From assembly GCF_029278605.1 (NCBI RefSeq), contig NZ_CP119572.1, positions 2,108,001 through 2,172,000 on the forward strand: a DNA stretch of 64,000 nt, read 5' to 3'. Under the pieces are notes generated by a model. It saw only the letters and a list, made by a program, of their open reading frames with translations, searched no databases and was not told the DNA's origin. This DNA is from Cupriavidus sp. WKF15 (lineage in GTDB: Bacteria; Pseudomonadota; Gammaproteobacteria; Burkholderiales; Burkholderiaceae). Shown piece after piece: positions 34,894 through 43,879 of the stretch. Both the position numbers and the translations under genes were made by a program. Positions within the stretch are counted from its first letter, which is position 1, and the number at the start of each line of letters is the position of its first letter.

Positions 34894-35736
34894 CTACGAC
34901 GCATCGTCGACGATGCCGCACGCTGCCCGGATCTTTGCGATCAGCTCGAGCAGCAGTGGCGCATACCGGGCCACGTCACGCCTTTTCTCGCGGGGCTCGT
35001 GGGGGAAGCTGATATTGAGGCCATACCACTGATGGTCCGGGCCGCGAAACGCGGCGCCCACCGCGGTCAGGTGCCCGGGCTGGTAGTTGGCGGTGCAGTA
35101 GCCCAGTCTCTGCGCCTGGCTGATGCCGCGTGACAGCGCCTTGCTCACAGCAGGCCAGTCCTCACCTACTTTCCGTTCGATCCGCGCCAGGAACTCGGCA
35201 CGCACCGCCGGCGCTTCGGCGGCAAGCCAGGCCATGCCGATCGAGGCCTGCTCCATCGGGATACGCGTGCCGGGCGCCACGCGCCGCGTACGCGAAACGC
35301 TGTCGCCACTGCAGCGCACCGCCGCCAGGTAGACCATCGCGGCCTGGTCCGGCACGGCAAGGCCGACATTGACCATTTCCGTTTCGGCAACCCTGCGCAT
35401 CAACGGCAAGGCGATCTCGGGCACCTCCACGGCATGGAAGAAGGCGTCAGCCAGGCTGACCACCACGGCGGCCAGACGGTAGGCGCGTTCGGTGGTGTCG
35501 TAGCGCAGGAACCCGCTGTCCACCAGCGAGCGCGTGAGCCGGCTCACCGTCGGCCGCGGCAGGCCAGTGCGCGCAGCAAGGTCCGCATTGGTCAGGCTCG
35601 AAGACCCGATGCGGAACGCGCGCAGCAGCATCAGGCCGCGCTCCAGCGACTGACTGCCTTCGGTCTGCCGCGTGAAGCAGCCCGTGCTGTGCGTCAGTTC
35701 TCGGCTCGACGGTGAAGCGGGTCGGGATGTGGCCAT
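34894..35736 (-). CDS. IclR family transcriptional regulator
   Basis: IclR-type regulator of 280 aa. The N-terminal winged helix is SLERGLMLLRAFRIGSSSLT then LAARTGLPRPTVSRLTRSL. The effector domain contains SVSRTRRVAPGTRIPMEQAS and IGMAWLAAE. A non-conserved tail of about 25 residues precedes the domain. It is divergent from the enoyl-CoA hydratase gene 134 bases away and so probably controls the operon 35871-40107 in response to a pathway metabolite. Confidence 0.92.
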   Translation of the reverse strand: MATSRPASPSSRELTHSTGCFTRQTEGSQSLERGLMLLRAFRIGSSSLTNADLAARTGLPRPTVSRLTRSLVDSGFLRYDTTERAYRLAAVVVSLADAFFHAVEVPEIALPLMRRVAETEMVNVGLAVPDQAAMVYLAAVRCSGDSVSRTRRVAPGTRIPMEQASIGMAWLAAEAPAVRAEFLARIERKVGEDWPAVSKALSRGISQAQRLGYCTANYQPGHLTAVGAAFRGPDHQWYGLNISFPHEPREKRRDVARYAPLLLELIAKIRAACGIVDDAS

Positions 35737-35870
35737 GGCGGGGAACGCGGCACCGTACGTACATGTCCTGCGGCACCGCAGCGAATTTCGGATTCTGAAA
35801 TTGTAGTGTAGCGCAGCGGCGCGGGCCAGCGAATACTGGTTGCATTCTTCACGCCCTGGAATGCTTCGAC

Positions 35871-36638
35871 ATGACCTCTGCTTCCCCTGTCATCACGCTA
35901 AGCCGCGACGCGCACGTTGCGCAGATCGAAATATCCCGCCCACCCCATAACTTCGTCGATGCCGACGTCATGCAGCAGCTCGCCGAGGTACTGCGGCAGC
36001 TCGATGAAGACGACAACTGCCGCGCCGTGGTGCTGGCCTCCGGCGTCGGCACCTTCTGCGCCGGTGCCGATTTCAGCGGCGCCGGGAGCGTCTCGCGCGA
36101 CCCGTCGGCATTCTATGCGCAGGCGATGAAGCTGTATCGCAACCGCAAGCCGGTCGTCGCGGCGGTGGAAGGGCCGGCAATCGGCGCCGGCCTGGGCCTT
36201 GCACTGGTTGCCGATTTCCGCGTGACCTGCCCCGAGGCACGCTTCAGCGCCAACTTCAACCGCCTCGGCTTTCATCCCGGCTTCGGCATGAGCGTGACGC
36301 TGCCGCGCCTGGTGGGCGAGCAACAGGCGGCACGCCTGTTCTACACGGGCATTCGCATCGGCGGCGAGGAAGCCGTACGGATCGGCCTGGCCGACGAACT
36401 GGCGGCGCAGGAAGCGGTGCGCGCCCATGCCCTCGCGCTGGCGCACGAGATTGCAGCTTCGGCGCCGCTGGCCGTGGAAAGCACGCGCGAGACGCTGCGG
36501 CTTGGCCTGGCCGACCGCATTATCGAGGCCAACCAGCGCGAACTGTCCATCCAGCGAGTGCAGTTCGCCACCGCCGATTTTCGGGAGGGCGTCGCCGCCA
36601 TGGCGGAACGCCGCATACCCGTGTTTCACCGTCACTGA
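35871..36638 (+). CDS. Enoyl-CoA hydratase/isomerase family protein
   Basis: Crotonase-fold enzyme of 255 aa, cytoplasmic. Oxyanion-hole blocks: ASGVGTFCAGADFSGAG and VEGPAIGAGLGLALVADFRV; the Glu/His region is FNRLGFHPGFGMSVTLPRLVG. The usual catalytic Glu at the position after GA(A)/LG is replaced by Phe/His-rich sequence, so it may be an isomerase- or hydrolase-type member rather than a hydratase. First gene of an operon with a CoA transferase, an acyl-CoA dehydrogenase and a Bug receptor, suggesting breakdown of an organic acid as its CoA ester. Confidence 0.9.
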   Translation: MTSASPVITLSRDAHVAQIEISRPPHNFVDADVMQQLAEVLRQLDEDDNCRAVVLASGVGTFCAGADFSGAGSVSRDPSAFYAQAMKLYRNRKPVVAAVEGPAIGAGLGLALVADFRVTCPEARFSANFNRLGFHPGFGMSVTLPRLVGEQQAARLFYTGIRIGGEEAVRIGLADELAAQEAVRAHALALAHEIAASAPLAVESTRETLRLGLADRIIEANQRELSIQRVQFATADFREGVAAMAERRIPVFHRH

Positions 36639-36648
36639 GGAGGGATCG

Positions 36649-37854
36649 ATGCAAGCACGTAAATCCGCCTGTGCCGGCCCGCTCGACGGCATCCGCGTGC
36701 TGGACCTGACGTCGGTCGTACTCGGGCCGCTCGCCACGCAATCGCTGGCCGACCTCGGCGCGGACGTCATCAAGATCGAAGGCCCCGAAGGGGACCTGAT
36801 GCGTGCCAACGGCGTGTCGCGCAACGCGGGCATGAGCTCGATCTATCTGGCGCTGAACCGCAACAAGCGTTCGGTGGTGCTGGACCTGAAGACCGAAGCG
36901 GGCGCGGCGGCCCTGCGGCAATTGATAACCGGCGCGGACGTGTTCATCCACAACATGCGCGTGGCCGCCATCGAGCGCCTGGGCTTCGGCTATGACGCCG
37001 TGGCAGCCCTAAACCCGCGCATCGTCTACTGCGTGGCCACCGGCTTCGGCCAGGACGGCCCGCACCGCGACAAGCCCGCGTTCGACGACATCATCCAGGC
37101 TGCGTGCGGTCTCGTTTCGCTTGGCGCCGCAGCCGGCAGCCGGCCCGAGTACGTGCCGAGCCTGATCGCCGACAAGACCACCGGCATCGCGCTGGCCAAC
37201 GCAGTACTGGCGGCACTGCTGCATCGCGAGCGCCACGGCGAGGGGCAGGCCGTTGAAGTACCGATGCTGGAGACCATGGCGAGCTTCGTGATGGCCGAGC
37301 ATCTTGCCGGGCTGACCTTCGATCCCGCGGCAGGACCGGCCGGCTATGCGCGGCTGCTGCAAGGCGGCAGGCGGCCGGCGCGGACCGCCGATGGCTGGAT
37401 CTGCGCCCTGCCCTATACGGATCGACACTGGAAGGCGTTCTTTCGCGCCGTGGACCGCGAGGACCTCGCCGAGAAGTACAACATCGCCAGCCGCGCCGAG
37501 CGCAACACCCACATCCGCGCGCTGTACCAGCACTTTGGCGACATCACACCCGACCGCACCACGGCGCAGTGGATGGCGCTGTTCGAAATACTCGATATCC
37601 CCGCCACGCCGATCTATACGCCCGACGAACTGCCATCGCATCCGCATCTGAACGCGGTGGGGCTGTTCCAGTCCACCGTGCATCCGACCGAGGGGCCTTT
37701 GCGCGAAATGCGTCCGACGGCCCGCTTCTCGGCCACGCCGCTAGCCCTGCGCCGACACGCACCGCTGCTGGGCGAGCACACCGGGGAAGTGCTGCTCGAG
37801 GCCGGCCTGGCGCCATGCGATATCGATGCGATCGCCGGCACCCGAAACAATTGA
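36649..37854 (+). CDS. CaiB/BaiF family CoA transferase (family III)
   Basis: Class III CoA transferase of 401 aa. N-terminal LDGIRVLDLTSVVLGPLATQ and LADLGADVIKIEGPEGDLMR are diagnostic; the catalytic Asp region is GFGQDGPHRDKPAFDDIIQA. It moves CoA from a donor such as succinyl-CoA or an acyl-CoA to a carboxylic acid, activating the substrate for the neighbouring dehydrogenase and hydratase. The start ATG has GAGGAGG about 6 bases upstream and follows the hydratase gene by 10 bases. Confidence 0.93.
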   Translation: MQARKSACAGPLDGIRVLDLTSVVLGPLATQSLADLGADVIKIEGPEGDLMRANGVSRNAGMSSIYLALNRNKRSVVLDLKTEAGAAALRQLITGADVFIHNMRVAAIERLGFGYDAVAALNPRIVYCVATGFGQDGPHRDKPAFDDIIQAACGLVSLGAAAGSRPEYVPSLIADKTTGIALANAVLAALLHRERHGEGQAVEVPMLETMASFVMAEHLAGLTFDPAAGPAGYARLLQGGRRPARTADGWICALPYTDRHWKAFFRAVDREDLAEKYNIASRAERNTHIRALYQHFGDITPDRTTAQWMALFEILDIPATPIYTPDELPSHPHLNAVGLFQSTVHPTEGPLREMRPTARFSATPLALRRHAPLLGEHTGEVLLEAGLAPCDIDAIAGTRNN

Positions 37855-37869
37855 AAGAGGAGACCACGC

Positions 37870-39036
37870 ATGCACTTCGTACTCGATGAAGAACACCAGA
37901 TGCTCAAGGACCTGGTTGGGCGCTTCGTCCGCGAACAACTGATTCCGCTCGAACCGGCCGTGCTGGCGCGCGAGGCTGAGGGCGGGCAAATCACGCTGAC
38001 CCCGCAGGAGCAGCACAGGCTCGACGGGATGTCGCGCGAGCTCGGCCTGTGGGGGCTGGACGCCCCCGCCGAGATGGGCGGCGCCGACTTGCCCGTGGTG
38101 GCGATGGTCGGCGTCAACGAAGAGCTGGGCAAGACGATCGCGCCGTATGACCTGCCGCCCGATTCGCCAAACCTGCGCATGCTGCTGAAGACCGCCGATG
38201 CGGCACAGCGCGCGCGCTATCTGGAGCCTTACGCACGCGGCGAAGCCGTTTCCGCGATCGCCATTTCCGAGCCTGGCGCTGGCGGCGATCCCGCCATGAT
38301 GACGACGCGCGCCGAGCGCGACGGGGACAACTGGGTGCTCAACGGCCGCAAGATCTGGATCAGCCGCGCCGCGCGCGCCGACTGGACCATCGTGATGGCC
38401 GTCACCGACAAGACGCGCGGCGCGCGCGGCGGCATCTCCGCCTTCCTCGTCGATCGCGGCACGCCCGGCTTCAAGGTGGAGCGGCGCATTCCGATGATCG
38501 GCGGCGCTTCCACCTACGAGGTGGTGCTGGAAGACTGCCGCATTCCTCACTCCCAGCTGCTGGGCGTGGAAGGACAGGGCTTCGCGCCAATGCAGACGCG
38601 GTTGTCCAGCCGCCGTGTGCAGATGGCGGCCTGGTGCATCGGCCGGGCGCAACGCGCGCTCGACATGCTATGCGAATACGCACCGCAGCGCCGTACCTTC
38701 GGCGCCGCGCTGGCGGACCGGCAAGCCATCCAGTGGTGGGTGGCCGACGCCGCCACGCGCATCCACGCATGCCGCCTGATGACCTACGAGGCCGCGGCCC
38801 GCATCGACAACGGCGACGAGGCGCGCACCCAGGTCTCGATGATCAAGGTGTTCGCCACGGAAATGGCATGGGACGTGATCGACCACGCGATGCAGGCATT
38901 CGGCGCCATGGGCATGACCAAGGAAATGCCACTGCAGCAGATGGCCAATGAAACCCGGCTGATGCGCATCTACGAAGGCCCGTCCGAGGTGCACCGCTGG
39001 GTCATCGCCCGCGATCTGCTGGGGCTCAAGCACTAG
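37870..39036 (+). CDS. Acyl-CoA dehydrogenase
   Basis: FAD-dependent acyl-CoA dehydrogenase of 388 aa. FAD/substrate motifs: AIAISEPGAGGDPAMMTTRA, KIWISRAARAD, and near the C-terminus QAFGAMGMTKEMPLQQMANE followed by RIYEGPSEVHRWVIARDLL. It oxidises an acyl-CoA to the 2-enoyl-CoA, passing electrons to ETF. AAAGAGGAG lies before the ATG, 15 bases after the CoA transferase stop. Together with the hydratase and CoA transferase it forms a short beta-oxidation-like route whose acid substrate is probably taken up through the receptor encoded next. Confidence 0.93.
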   Translation: MHFVLDEEHQMLKDLVGRFVREQLIPLEPAVLAREAEGGQITLTPQEQHRLDGMSRELGLWGLDAPAEMGGADLPVVAMVGVNEELGKTIAPYDLPPDSPNLRMLLKTADAAQRARYLEPYARGEAVSAIAISEPGAGGDPAMMTTRAERDGDNWVLNGRKIWISRAARADWTIVMAVTDKTRGARGGISAFLVDRGTPGFKVERRIPMIGGASTYEVVLEDCRIPHSQLLGVEGQGFAPMQTRLSSRRVQMAAWCIGRAQRALDMLCEYAPQRRTFGAALADRQAIQWWVADAATRIHACRLMTYEAAARIDNGDEARTQVSMIKVFATEMAWDVIDHAMQAFGAMGMTKEMPLQQMANETRLMRIYEGPSEVHRWVIARDLLGLKH

Positions 39037-39111
39037 CGTGCGCGGCTCCGGCACCCCACTGACGTACCCATACCGGCGGCAGATACCGCCGGACGCATGA
39101 CAGGAGACAAC

Positions 39112-40107
39112 ATGACCACCACCCTCAGCGCTTCGCGGCGCCGCTTCACCTTGCTTGCGGGCGCGGCGTGCGCGGCCGGCCTGGCCAGCCTGCCGCTGCC
39201 CGGATGGGCGCAAGCATTTCCCAGCCGGCCGATCCGCTTTATCGTGCCGTTTCCGTCCGGAAGCGGCACGGACATGACCGCGCGCATCTTTGCCAAGAAG
39301 ATCGGCGATCTGACGGGACAGGGCGTGGTGGTGGAGAACAAGCCCGGCGGCAACGGATTTATTGGCGTGCAGACGGTGCTCGGTGCGCCCGCCGATGGCT
39401 ACGCGGTGTTCATCGGCAGCAATTCCACGCTCTCCACCAACGCCGCCACGTTCCGCAAGCTGCCCTACGACCCGCTGACCGACTTCAAGCCGATCACGCT
39501 GCTGTCGCGCGGGCCGTGCCTGATCATCGTGCCGGCAAACTCGCCGTATCGGACCCTCGGGGAGCTGGTGGAGGACGCCCGGAAGCGACCTGGGGCGCTC
39601 AACTATGGCACTGGCTCCGTCTCTTACACGTTGTATAGCGAGTGGCTGAACGAGCAGAGCCGCATGAAGACCACCGGCGTCCCCTACAAGGGCGCCGGCG
39701 ATGCCGTCAACGGTGTGCTGGCCGCCAATGTCGATTTCGCGGTGGTGGACGCCAGCGGCGCCATCGAACTGGTGAAGTCCGGAAAGCTGCGCGCGCTGGC
39801 CTTCACGGCGCCCCAGCGCTCGCCGTTGTTGCCGAACGTGCCAAGCGCAGGCGAGGCGGGCGTGCCGAAATTCCTGGCCTACAACTGGGTGGCGGCGGCC
39901 GTGTCCGCCAAGACGCCCGCGCCGATCGCGCAACGGCTGGGCGAGCTGTTCGCCCAGGCTGCAGCGTCCGCGGAGGTCAGGGAGTACTACCAGCGCCAGT
40001 CCACATCGCTGATTGTTTCCACGCCTGCGGAACTGCACAGCTACCAAAGGGAAGAAATCGCCAGGTGGAAGCGGCTGGCGGCGACTGCAAAGATCGAGTT
40101 GCTATAG
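39112..40107 (+). CDS. Bug/TctC family periplasmic substrate-binding protein
   Basis: Tripartite tricarboxylate transporter-type receptor of 331 aa. It has a Tat-like signal (SASRRRFTLLAGAACAAGLA, cleavage near GWAQA) and the mature start FPSRPIRFIVPFPSGSGTDM, the classic Bug opening. Later blocks are ENKPGGNGFIG and PYKGAGDAVNGVLAANVDFA. Bug receptors are greatly expanded in Burkholderiales and bind carboxylates. No TctA/TctB permease is present here, so it must use one encoded elsewhere or act in sensing. Last gene of the acyl-CoA operon. Confidence 0.93.
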   Translation: MTTTLSASRRRFTLLAGAACAAGLASLPLPGWAQAFPSRPIRFIVPFPSGSGTDMTARIFAKKIGDLTGQGVVVENKPGGNGFIGVQTVLGAPADGYAVFIGSNSTLSTNAATFRKLPYDPLTDFKPITLLSRGPCLIIVPANSPYRTLGELVEDARKRPGALNYGTGSVSYTLYSEWLNEQSRMKTTGVPYKGAGDAVNGVLAANVDFAVVDASGAIELVKSGKLRALAFTAPQRSPLLPNVPSAGEAGVPKFLAYNWVAAAVSAKTPAPIAQRLGELFAQAAASAEVREYYQRQSTSLIVSTPAELHSYQREEIARWKRLAATAKIELL

Positions 40108-40967
40108 AGGGGATGGGGCCGGGGGACGCGGATCGCGACCCGCCTTGCGCACCCATGCGCGAACGGTGCGCCTTGGGCCAGGCGCGGCATTGATTCGGCG
40201 CAAACCGCTCATATCCTGGCTTATGTCTGTTTCCGCACCGACCTCATGACATCCGCCGCGCGCCAATACGTCGAGAACCAAAATGACGCATTTGGCCACC
40301 TTGCGTTAGTGGCGCTAGAGCAAAAGCCTCCTCGAAAGCGGCGCGTTGCTCATCCGACATGGCGGCCCCCTACAAAAGATTGCTCTATTTATAGAGGCAT
40401 TAGCGGATAGTTTTAAGGCCTTTGTTTGCCTGGCGACACTGTCGGCCATATGCAAAGCCGTCCCCAGGGCCGACGAGTCGTCCACGAGTCACGTCGGAGT
40501 CTGACCGCTTGACCTTGAAAACCCCTGAGGGGCGGAAACGGGGGTCGGCAGCCTCCGATACCCCCGTCGGCCCTAAAACGTTGAGCCGACGGCGGAGTTG
40601 GCCATGAGCGGTCGTTCCATCGAGTTCTCAAACGGACATTCGAGCGGCTGCTTCGCCCAGGAAGCTGTCGTAGGTTAAGCGCGCGATCCAGAGGCCATAG
40701 TGGGTCTGTAGTTGCCTCTGGCGCCAGCACGCCCGTGCGCGGGTTGGCCAACGTCAGAGTCGGGCTGCGGATTCATCGGTCGATGCACCAGCTTGATGGA
40801 ATCGTTCAGCCGGTATGCGACCCACCAACAGACTGCCTGCATGCTACAGTCACCTGCCTTACGCCATCTAGATGGGTATGCCGCATTTTCGGATGTCATA
40901 TGTTGATTCCGGCAACATCGCGTGCTCTGACACGCCAAGCACATTCCTACGCCCACCGAGAATTAAC
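40108..40967. other. Intergenic stretch, no convincing gene
   Basis: About 860 bases with no reading frame that resembles a protein. A short AT-rich piece near 40375-40415 could hold a promoter. The segment 40500-40620 has many short GC-rich inverted pieces (for example GAGGGGCGG and CCGCCCCTC-like patches), typical of old spacer DNA in this group. I see no tRNA and no intact insertion-sequence end. Confidence 0.4.
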
Positions 40968-41399
40968 ATGACAATTATCAGAGCAGCGCTCCTTGGCATG
41001 ATGCTGGCAACGGCGGCGTCCGCACATGCAATACGTTGCGAAGGCAGTGGCAAGACTCTTTACACCGAAAATTCGGCATGCCCAGATGGCTACGGTATCG
41101 TTGATGGCTCTCCCCAAGGCAGCGTATCGGTCATTGGAAAGAGCGAGCACGTGCGTAAAGATGAAGCGAGCTTCCTGTCTGATCGCGCATTGGAGCGGAA
41201 GACAATGCGCGGTCACGAAGCCAGAAGCAAGGGAGACTCTGGCGTAGGCCAATCCCGCGCCGCGGTGTGCGAATCCCTGGCTAATCAAGCGAGATCTGTT
41301 GACGCCACGATGGAACAACCGAATGATCCTCACGCACTCCGTGCCTTGCGAAAGATCCACCGAAACATCCGAGACGAGCAGCAACAAAATGACTGCTAG
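40968..41399 (+). CDS. Small secreted protein (DUF4124-like start)
   Basis: Protein of 143 aa. A signal peptide MTIIRAALLGMMLATAASAHA is followed by IRCEGSGKTLYTENSACPDG, which resembles the short DUF4124 module (a Cys pair around an x-x-x-Y-T-x-x-x-C pattern). The rest is polar and charged, with single Cys residues in AAVCESLANQ and at the end QQQNDC. Probably periplasmic, function unknown. I chose the ATG at 40968-40970 because it starts the signal peptide; the frame is open further upstream without support. Confidence 0.7.
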   Translation: MTIIRAALLGMMLATAASAHAIRCEGSGKTLYTENSACPDGYGIVDGSPQGSVSVIGKSEHVRKDEASFLSDRALERKTMRGHEARSKGDSGVGQSRAAVCESLANQARSVDATMEQPNDPHALRALRKIHRNIRDEQQQNDC

Positions 41400-41415
41400 T
41401 CCACTGAACCAGAAG

Positions 41416-41640
41416 AGTCGCACCGGATGCGGCGCGTTGGATCGGAGTGCTTCTATTTCAGCGGAGCGGCCAGCTTGTTGTACTGACGGATGGAGCGCAT
41501 GAGCTTTTTGTCGAGGTCCTTCGTACGGGTGAACACGCACGCGTGATGACGTCATGCTCGATACGGGCAAACCAGTTCTAGACCTGATTCAGCCACGATG
41601 AGTACGTGGGGGTGTTTGCATCATGACGTTCGGATGGTCA
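41416..41640 (-). pseudogene. Remnant of an IS630-family transposase (C-terminal part)
   Basis: Read on the minus strand in shifting frames: PTYSSWLNQV, stop, NWFARIEHDVITRA, then VFTRTKDLDKKLMRSIRQYN, KLAAPLK, stop, KHSDPTRRI. This matches the end of IS630-type DDE transposases (usual form SWLNQVENWFARIERDVI and KWKYFDPTRRI). There are two stop codons and at least one frameshift, and the N-terminal two thirds are missing. It is a dead fragment. No terminal repeat was recognised. Confidence 0.8.
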
Positions 41641-41680
41641 GCCAGAAACGCTTGAACCGCGTCGGTCACGGTGAACCCAT

Positions 41681-41714
41681 AAAGGAAAAGCCCCGCCGGC
41701 TTTCCCGGCGGGGC
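41681..41714 (-). terminator. Intrinsic terminator of the cold-shock gene
   Basis: A perfect 10-base-pair stem, GCCCCGCCGG at 41690-41699 and CCGGCGGGGC at 41705-41714, with a 5-base loop. On the minus strand it is followed by TTTTCCTTT, a T-rich run. It lies 25 bases beyond the csp stop codon. Confidence 0.9.
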
Positions 41715-41739
41715 TTCTTGCGTACCGTAGACGGTCGAC

Positions 41740-41943
41740 TTAGATCGGTTCGATCTTGGTCGCGGCCGGGCCCTTCTGGCCTACACCAGCCACATAGCGC
41801 ACTTTCTGGCCTTCCTGGAGCGACTTGAACCCGTTGCCTTGAATTTCGGAGAAATGGGCGAACAGGTCATTTCCGCCTGCATCAGGCGTAATGAAGCCAA
41901 AACCCTTTGAATCGTTAAACCACTTTACAGTACCGGTTTCCAT
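41740..41943 (-). CDS. Cold-shock protein, CspA family
   Basis: Single cold-shock domain of 67 aa, [20 protein letters not shown] onward, with RNP1 KGFGFI and RNP2 LFAHFS. It binds single-stranded RNA and DNA and acts as an RNA chaperone. AAGGAG lies about 9 bases before the ATG. The region upstream (41944-42190) is not coding, so a long leader, common in csp genes and used for cold regulation, is possible. A strong terminator follows. Confidence 0.95.
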   Translation of the reverse strand: METGTVKWFNDSKGFGFITPDAGGNDLFAHFSEIQGNGFKSLQEGQKVRYVAGVGQKGPAATKIEPI

Positions 41944-42247
41944 GTGAGGACTCCTTAAGAATTCTCGCCGAGCCGAAAATGCAGGCGAGGCATGACGATC
42001 AAGGAGGAAACATGGAGAGAAAGTGGCGCCGCCGGGGCGTGTACCTAACGCTTCGAGGTTACGCTTGAAGATCCTGCACTAATTCTTATACAGGCATGCC
42101 GCATCGCGGTCAATGAAGATCTCACGGCGATCGATGCGTACTCGCCAGGCCCGCCACAAGCCAATGCGCTGAAGACGTCCGCGAAAGAGTGCCGAATTGT
42201 TCCGCGATGCGTGCTACAGTGGCACGCCTTCAGCACAAGAGGTCGGT

Positions 42248-42484
42248 ATGTTTCTCTGCGCAAACTGTCTCGCTGTGGCGAGTGACGCCTCCGGTGCCTC
42301 TGGACATCTCGGGTTACGCATCATCGATACCCGGCGAAGCAAGATGCCTCGGTCAGTCACGGTCACGATCAGTACATTCCGCTGCTCGAACTGCAGTGCA
42401 ATCTGGAGCTACCGGGAAGCAAAGGACAGCGGTCCGCAAGGCTGGTCGCTGGTGCCGAGCGAAAAGACCAGCGATGGTGGCTGA
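42248..42484 (+). CDS. Hypothetical zinc-ribbon-like protein
   Basis: Protein of 78 aa with two Cys pairs: MFLCANCLAVAS at the start and STFRCSNCSAIWSYRE near residue 50. The spacing suggests a small zinc ribbon. The ATG at 42248-42250 has AAGAGG upstream. I do not recognise the family. It may be a nucleic-acid-binding or regulatory protein; nothing in the context decides. Confidence 0.55.
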   Translation: MFLCANCLAVASDASGASGHLGLRIIDTRRSKMPRSVTVTISTFRCSNCSAIWSYREAKDSGPQGWSLVPSEKTSDGG

Positions 42485-42732
42485 TACGCCTAGCCACATG
42501 CTGCAGACTTGCGAAGATTCGGAGAGACATGACCGGTCTCTTGCACCGCCCACATTCCCGCCATCACAACCTTTCGGGTCGTAGTGCCTTGGGGGACGGC
42601 GCAAGCCTGTAGTCGATGGATGCCAACGCCGACACATATTTTTCACGCAAGGACGGCGATCGAACTGGGCGGCGCTGAACCGCGGCGCTTTCCGACTATG
42701 GTGTTGAGCGAGCAGAGGGGGGCCACCGAATC

Positions 42733-43416
42733 ATGATCGAGCCAGTCCTGCTGGCCGTCACGCGCGTTGCCACATTCGAAGCTCAACAGGCAAAGACCAA
42801 CGCCACCGGCTTTTTCTTCAAGCGAGGCCAGCGTCTGTTCGTTGTGACAAGCCGGCATGTGCTGATCGACGAGCCGACCGGGCACTTCCCCGACCGGATC
42901 GAGATAGAGCTGCATGTCAATCCGGACAACGTGGCAGAGTCTATCGGCTTCTCAATTCCACTGTATCGCGACGGCAAGAGTGTTTGGCGCGATGGGCTCG
43001 ATGGCGGCGGCGGTATCGACGTGGCCGTGATCGAACTCGACCGCACCGCTCTGCCGTCGAGTATGGTCTACCGGGCCTTTACGCCGGCCCACCTTTACTG
43101 GCCACGCGACCTCATCGAAGCAGGCACTCCGGTGCCGATCGTCGGCTTCCCGCTGGGTTTCCATGACACGCTTCATCATTTGCCTGTCGTACGCCAGGCC
43201 CTCCAGGCAGGAAATCTCCGGAAGTGGTACTATTCGCAACCGTCGACAGCCGTCGATGTCAAATGCGCCGTCCGCCAAACATCATCATTAGAAGAGTATC
43301 GGCGGCAGCACGGGTGTACACCCGAACCTTTCGCGGCAACAATCAGCCGCAATCATTTCCGACCCGCGGCACGTCCGCTCCGTACCCAGCACGCATGTAC
43401 CAGGCGTGCTGGGTAG
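42733..43416 (+). CDS. Trypsin-like peptidase domain protein, probably truncated
   Basis: Protein of 227 aa with the first two thirds of a trypsin-like fold. The His region is LFVVTSRHVLIDEPTGHFPD and the Asp region GGGIDVAVIELDR; PVPIVGFPLGFHDTLHHLPV is the following strand block. The expected Gly-x-Ser-Gly nucleophile motif does not appear; after RQALQAG the sequence becomes unlike the family (QTSSLEEYRRQHGCTPEP), suggesting a frameshift or deletion near 43210. The ATG has a GAGGGGGG ribosome site. As it stands the protein should have no protease activity, so it is probably a decaying gene. Confidence 0.65.
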   Translation: MIEPVLLAVTRVATFEAQQAKTNATGFFFKRGQRLFVVTSRHVLIDEPTGHFPDRIEIELHVNPDNVAESIGFSIPLYRDGKSVWRDGLDGGGGIDVAVIELDRTALPSSMVYRAFTPAHLYWPRDLIEAGTPVPIVGFPLGFHDTLHHLPVVRQALQAGNLRKWYYSQPSTAVDVKCAVRQTSSLEEYRRQHGCTPEPFAATISRNHFRPAARPLRTQHACTRRAG

Positions 43417-43583
43417 CGCAAGCACGGTCAATCCCACGCCAGTTTCCCCGCCTGCGATGAAGCGCAGGATGCGACACTGACTTTCTGCAATGGCAACCGA
43501 TCGCCGGGCACGCGCGTACCTCCCCCGCATGGGAAAGCAGGACACGCCCGCCGGGATCGAGCGCCGTCCGAACAGGCAACAAT

Positions 43584-43862
43584 TTGAATCCCGGCATTAC
43601 TCCGTTCACCGTTTCCGTTTACCCCATCCAACAAGAGCCCGGCGTCTGGTTCGCGAACTACATGATCTCCGAGTACAAGGACGGCGCTGAACGCATCGTC
43701 GCGAACGTCTCGATGCGACACGCCACGCACCATACCGAAGCTAAGGCCAGGCAAGCCGCCCGCCACGCAGGGGAAAGCGCAGTGGTGGCGCACATGCGCT
43801 TGCAACCGTCCCCGTATCGGCAAGCTACAACCCCTTCCACGTCACCGCGTGGCATTCACTGA
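43584..43862 (+). CDS. Small hypothetical protein, member of the 43.5-46.5 kb set
   Basis: Protein of 92 aa, TTG start at 43584. It shares a loose layout with the proteins at 45037, 45483 and 46191: a first strand with a V/I-Y-P or I-Y-x-L pattern ([20 protein letters not shown]), a middle strand pair, then an Ala-rich helix with Gly ([20 protein letters not shown]). Family unknown to me. It lies 17 bases before the IF-1 gene and may be cotranscribed with it. Confidence 0.5.
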   Translation: MNPGITPFTVSVYPIQQEPGVWFANYMISEYKDGAERIVANVSMRHATHHTEAKARQAARHAGESAVVAHMRLQPSPYRQATTPSTSPRGIH

Positions 43863-43879
43863 AACAGAAAGGAGCATCC

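Noticed and set aside
38668..40047. Minus-strand frame of 459 codons across acyl-CoA dehydrogenase and Bug receptor genes
   Set aside because: Spans two genuine plus-strand genes and has no family resemblance.
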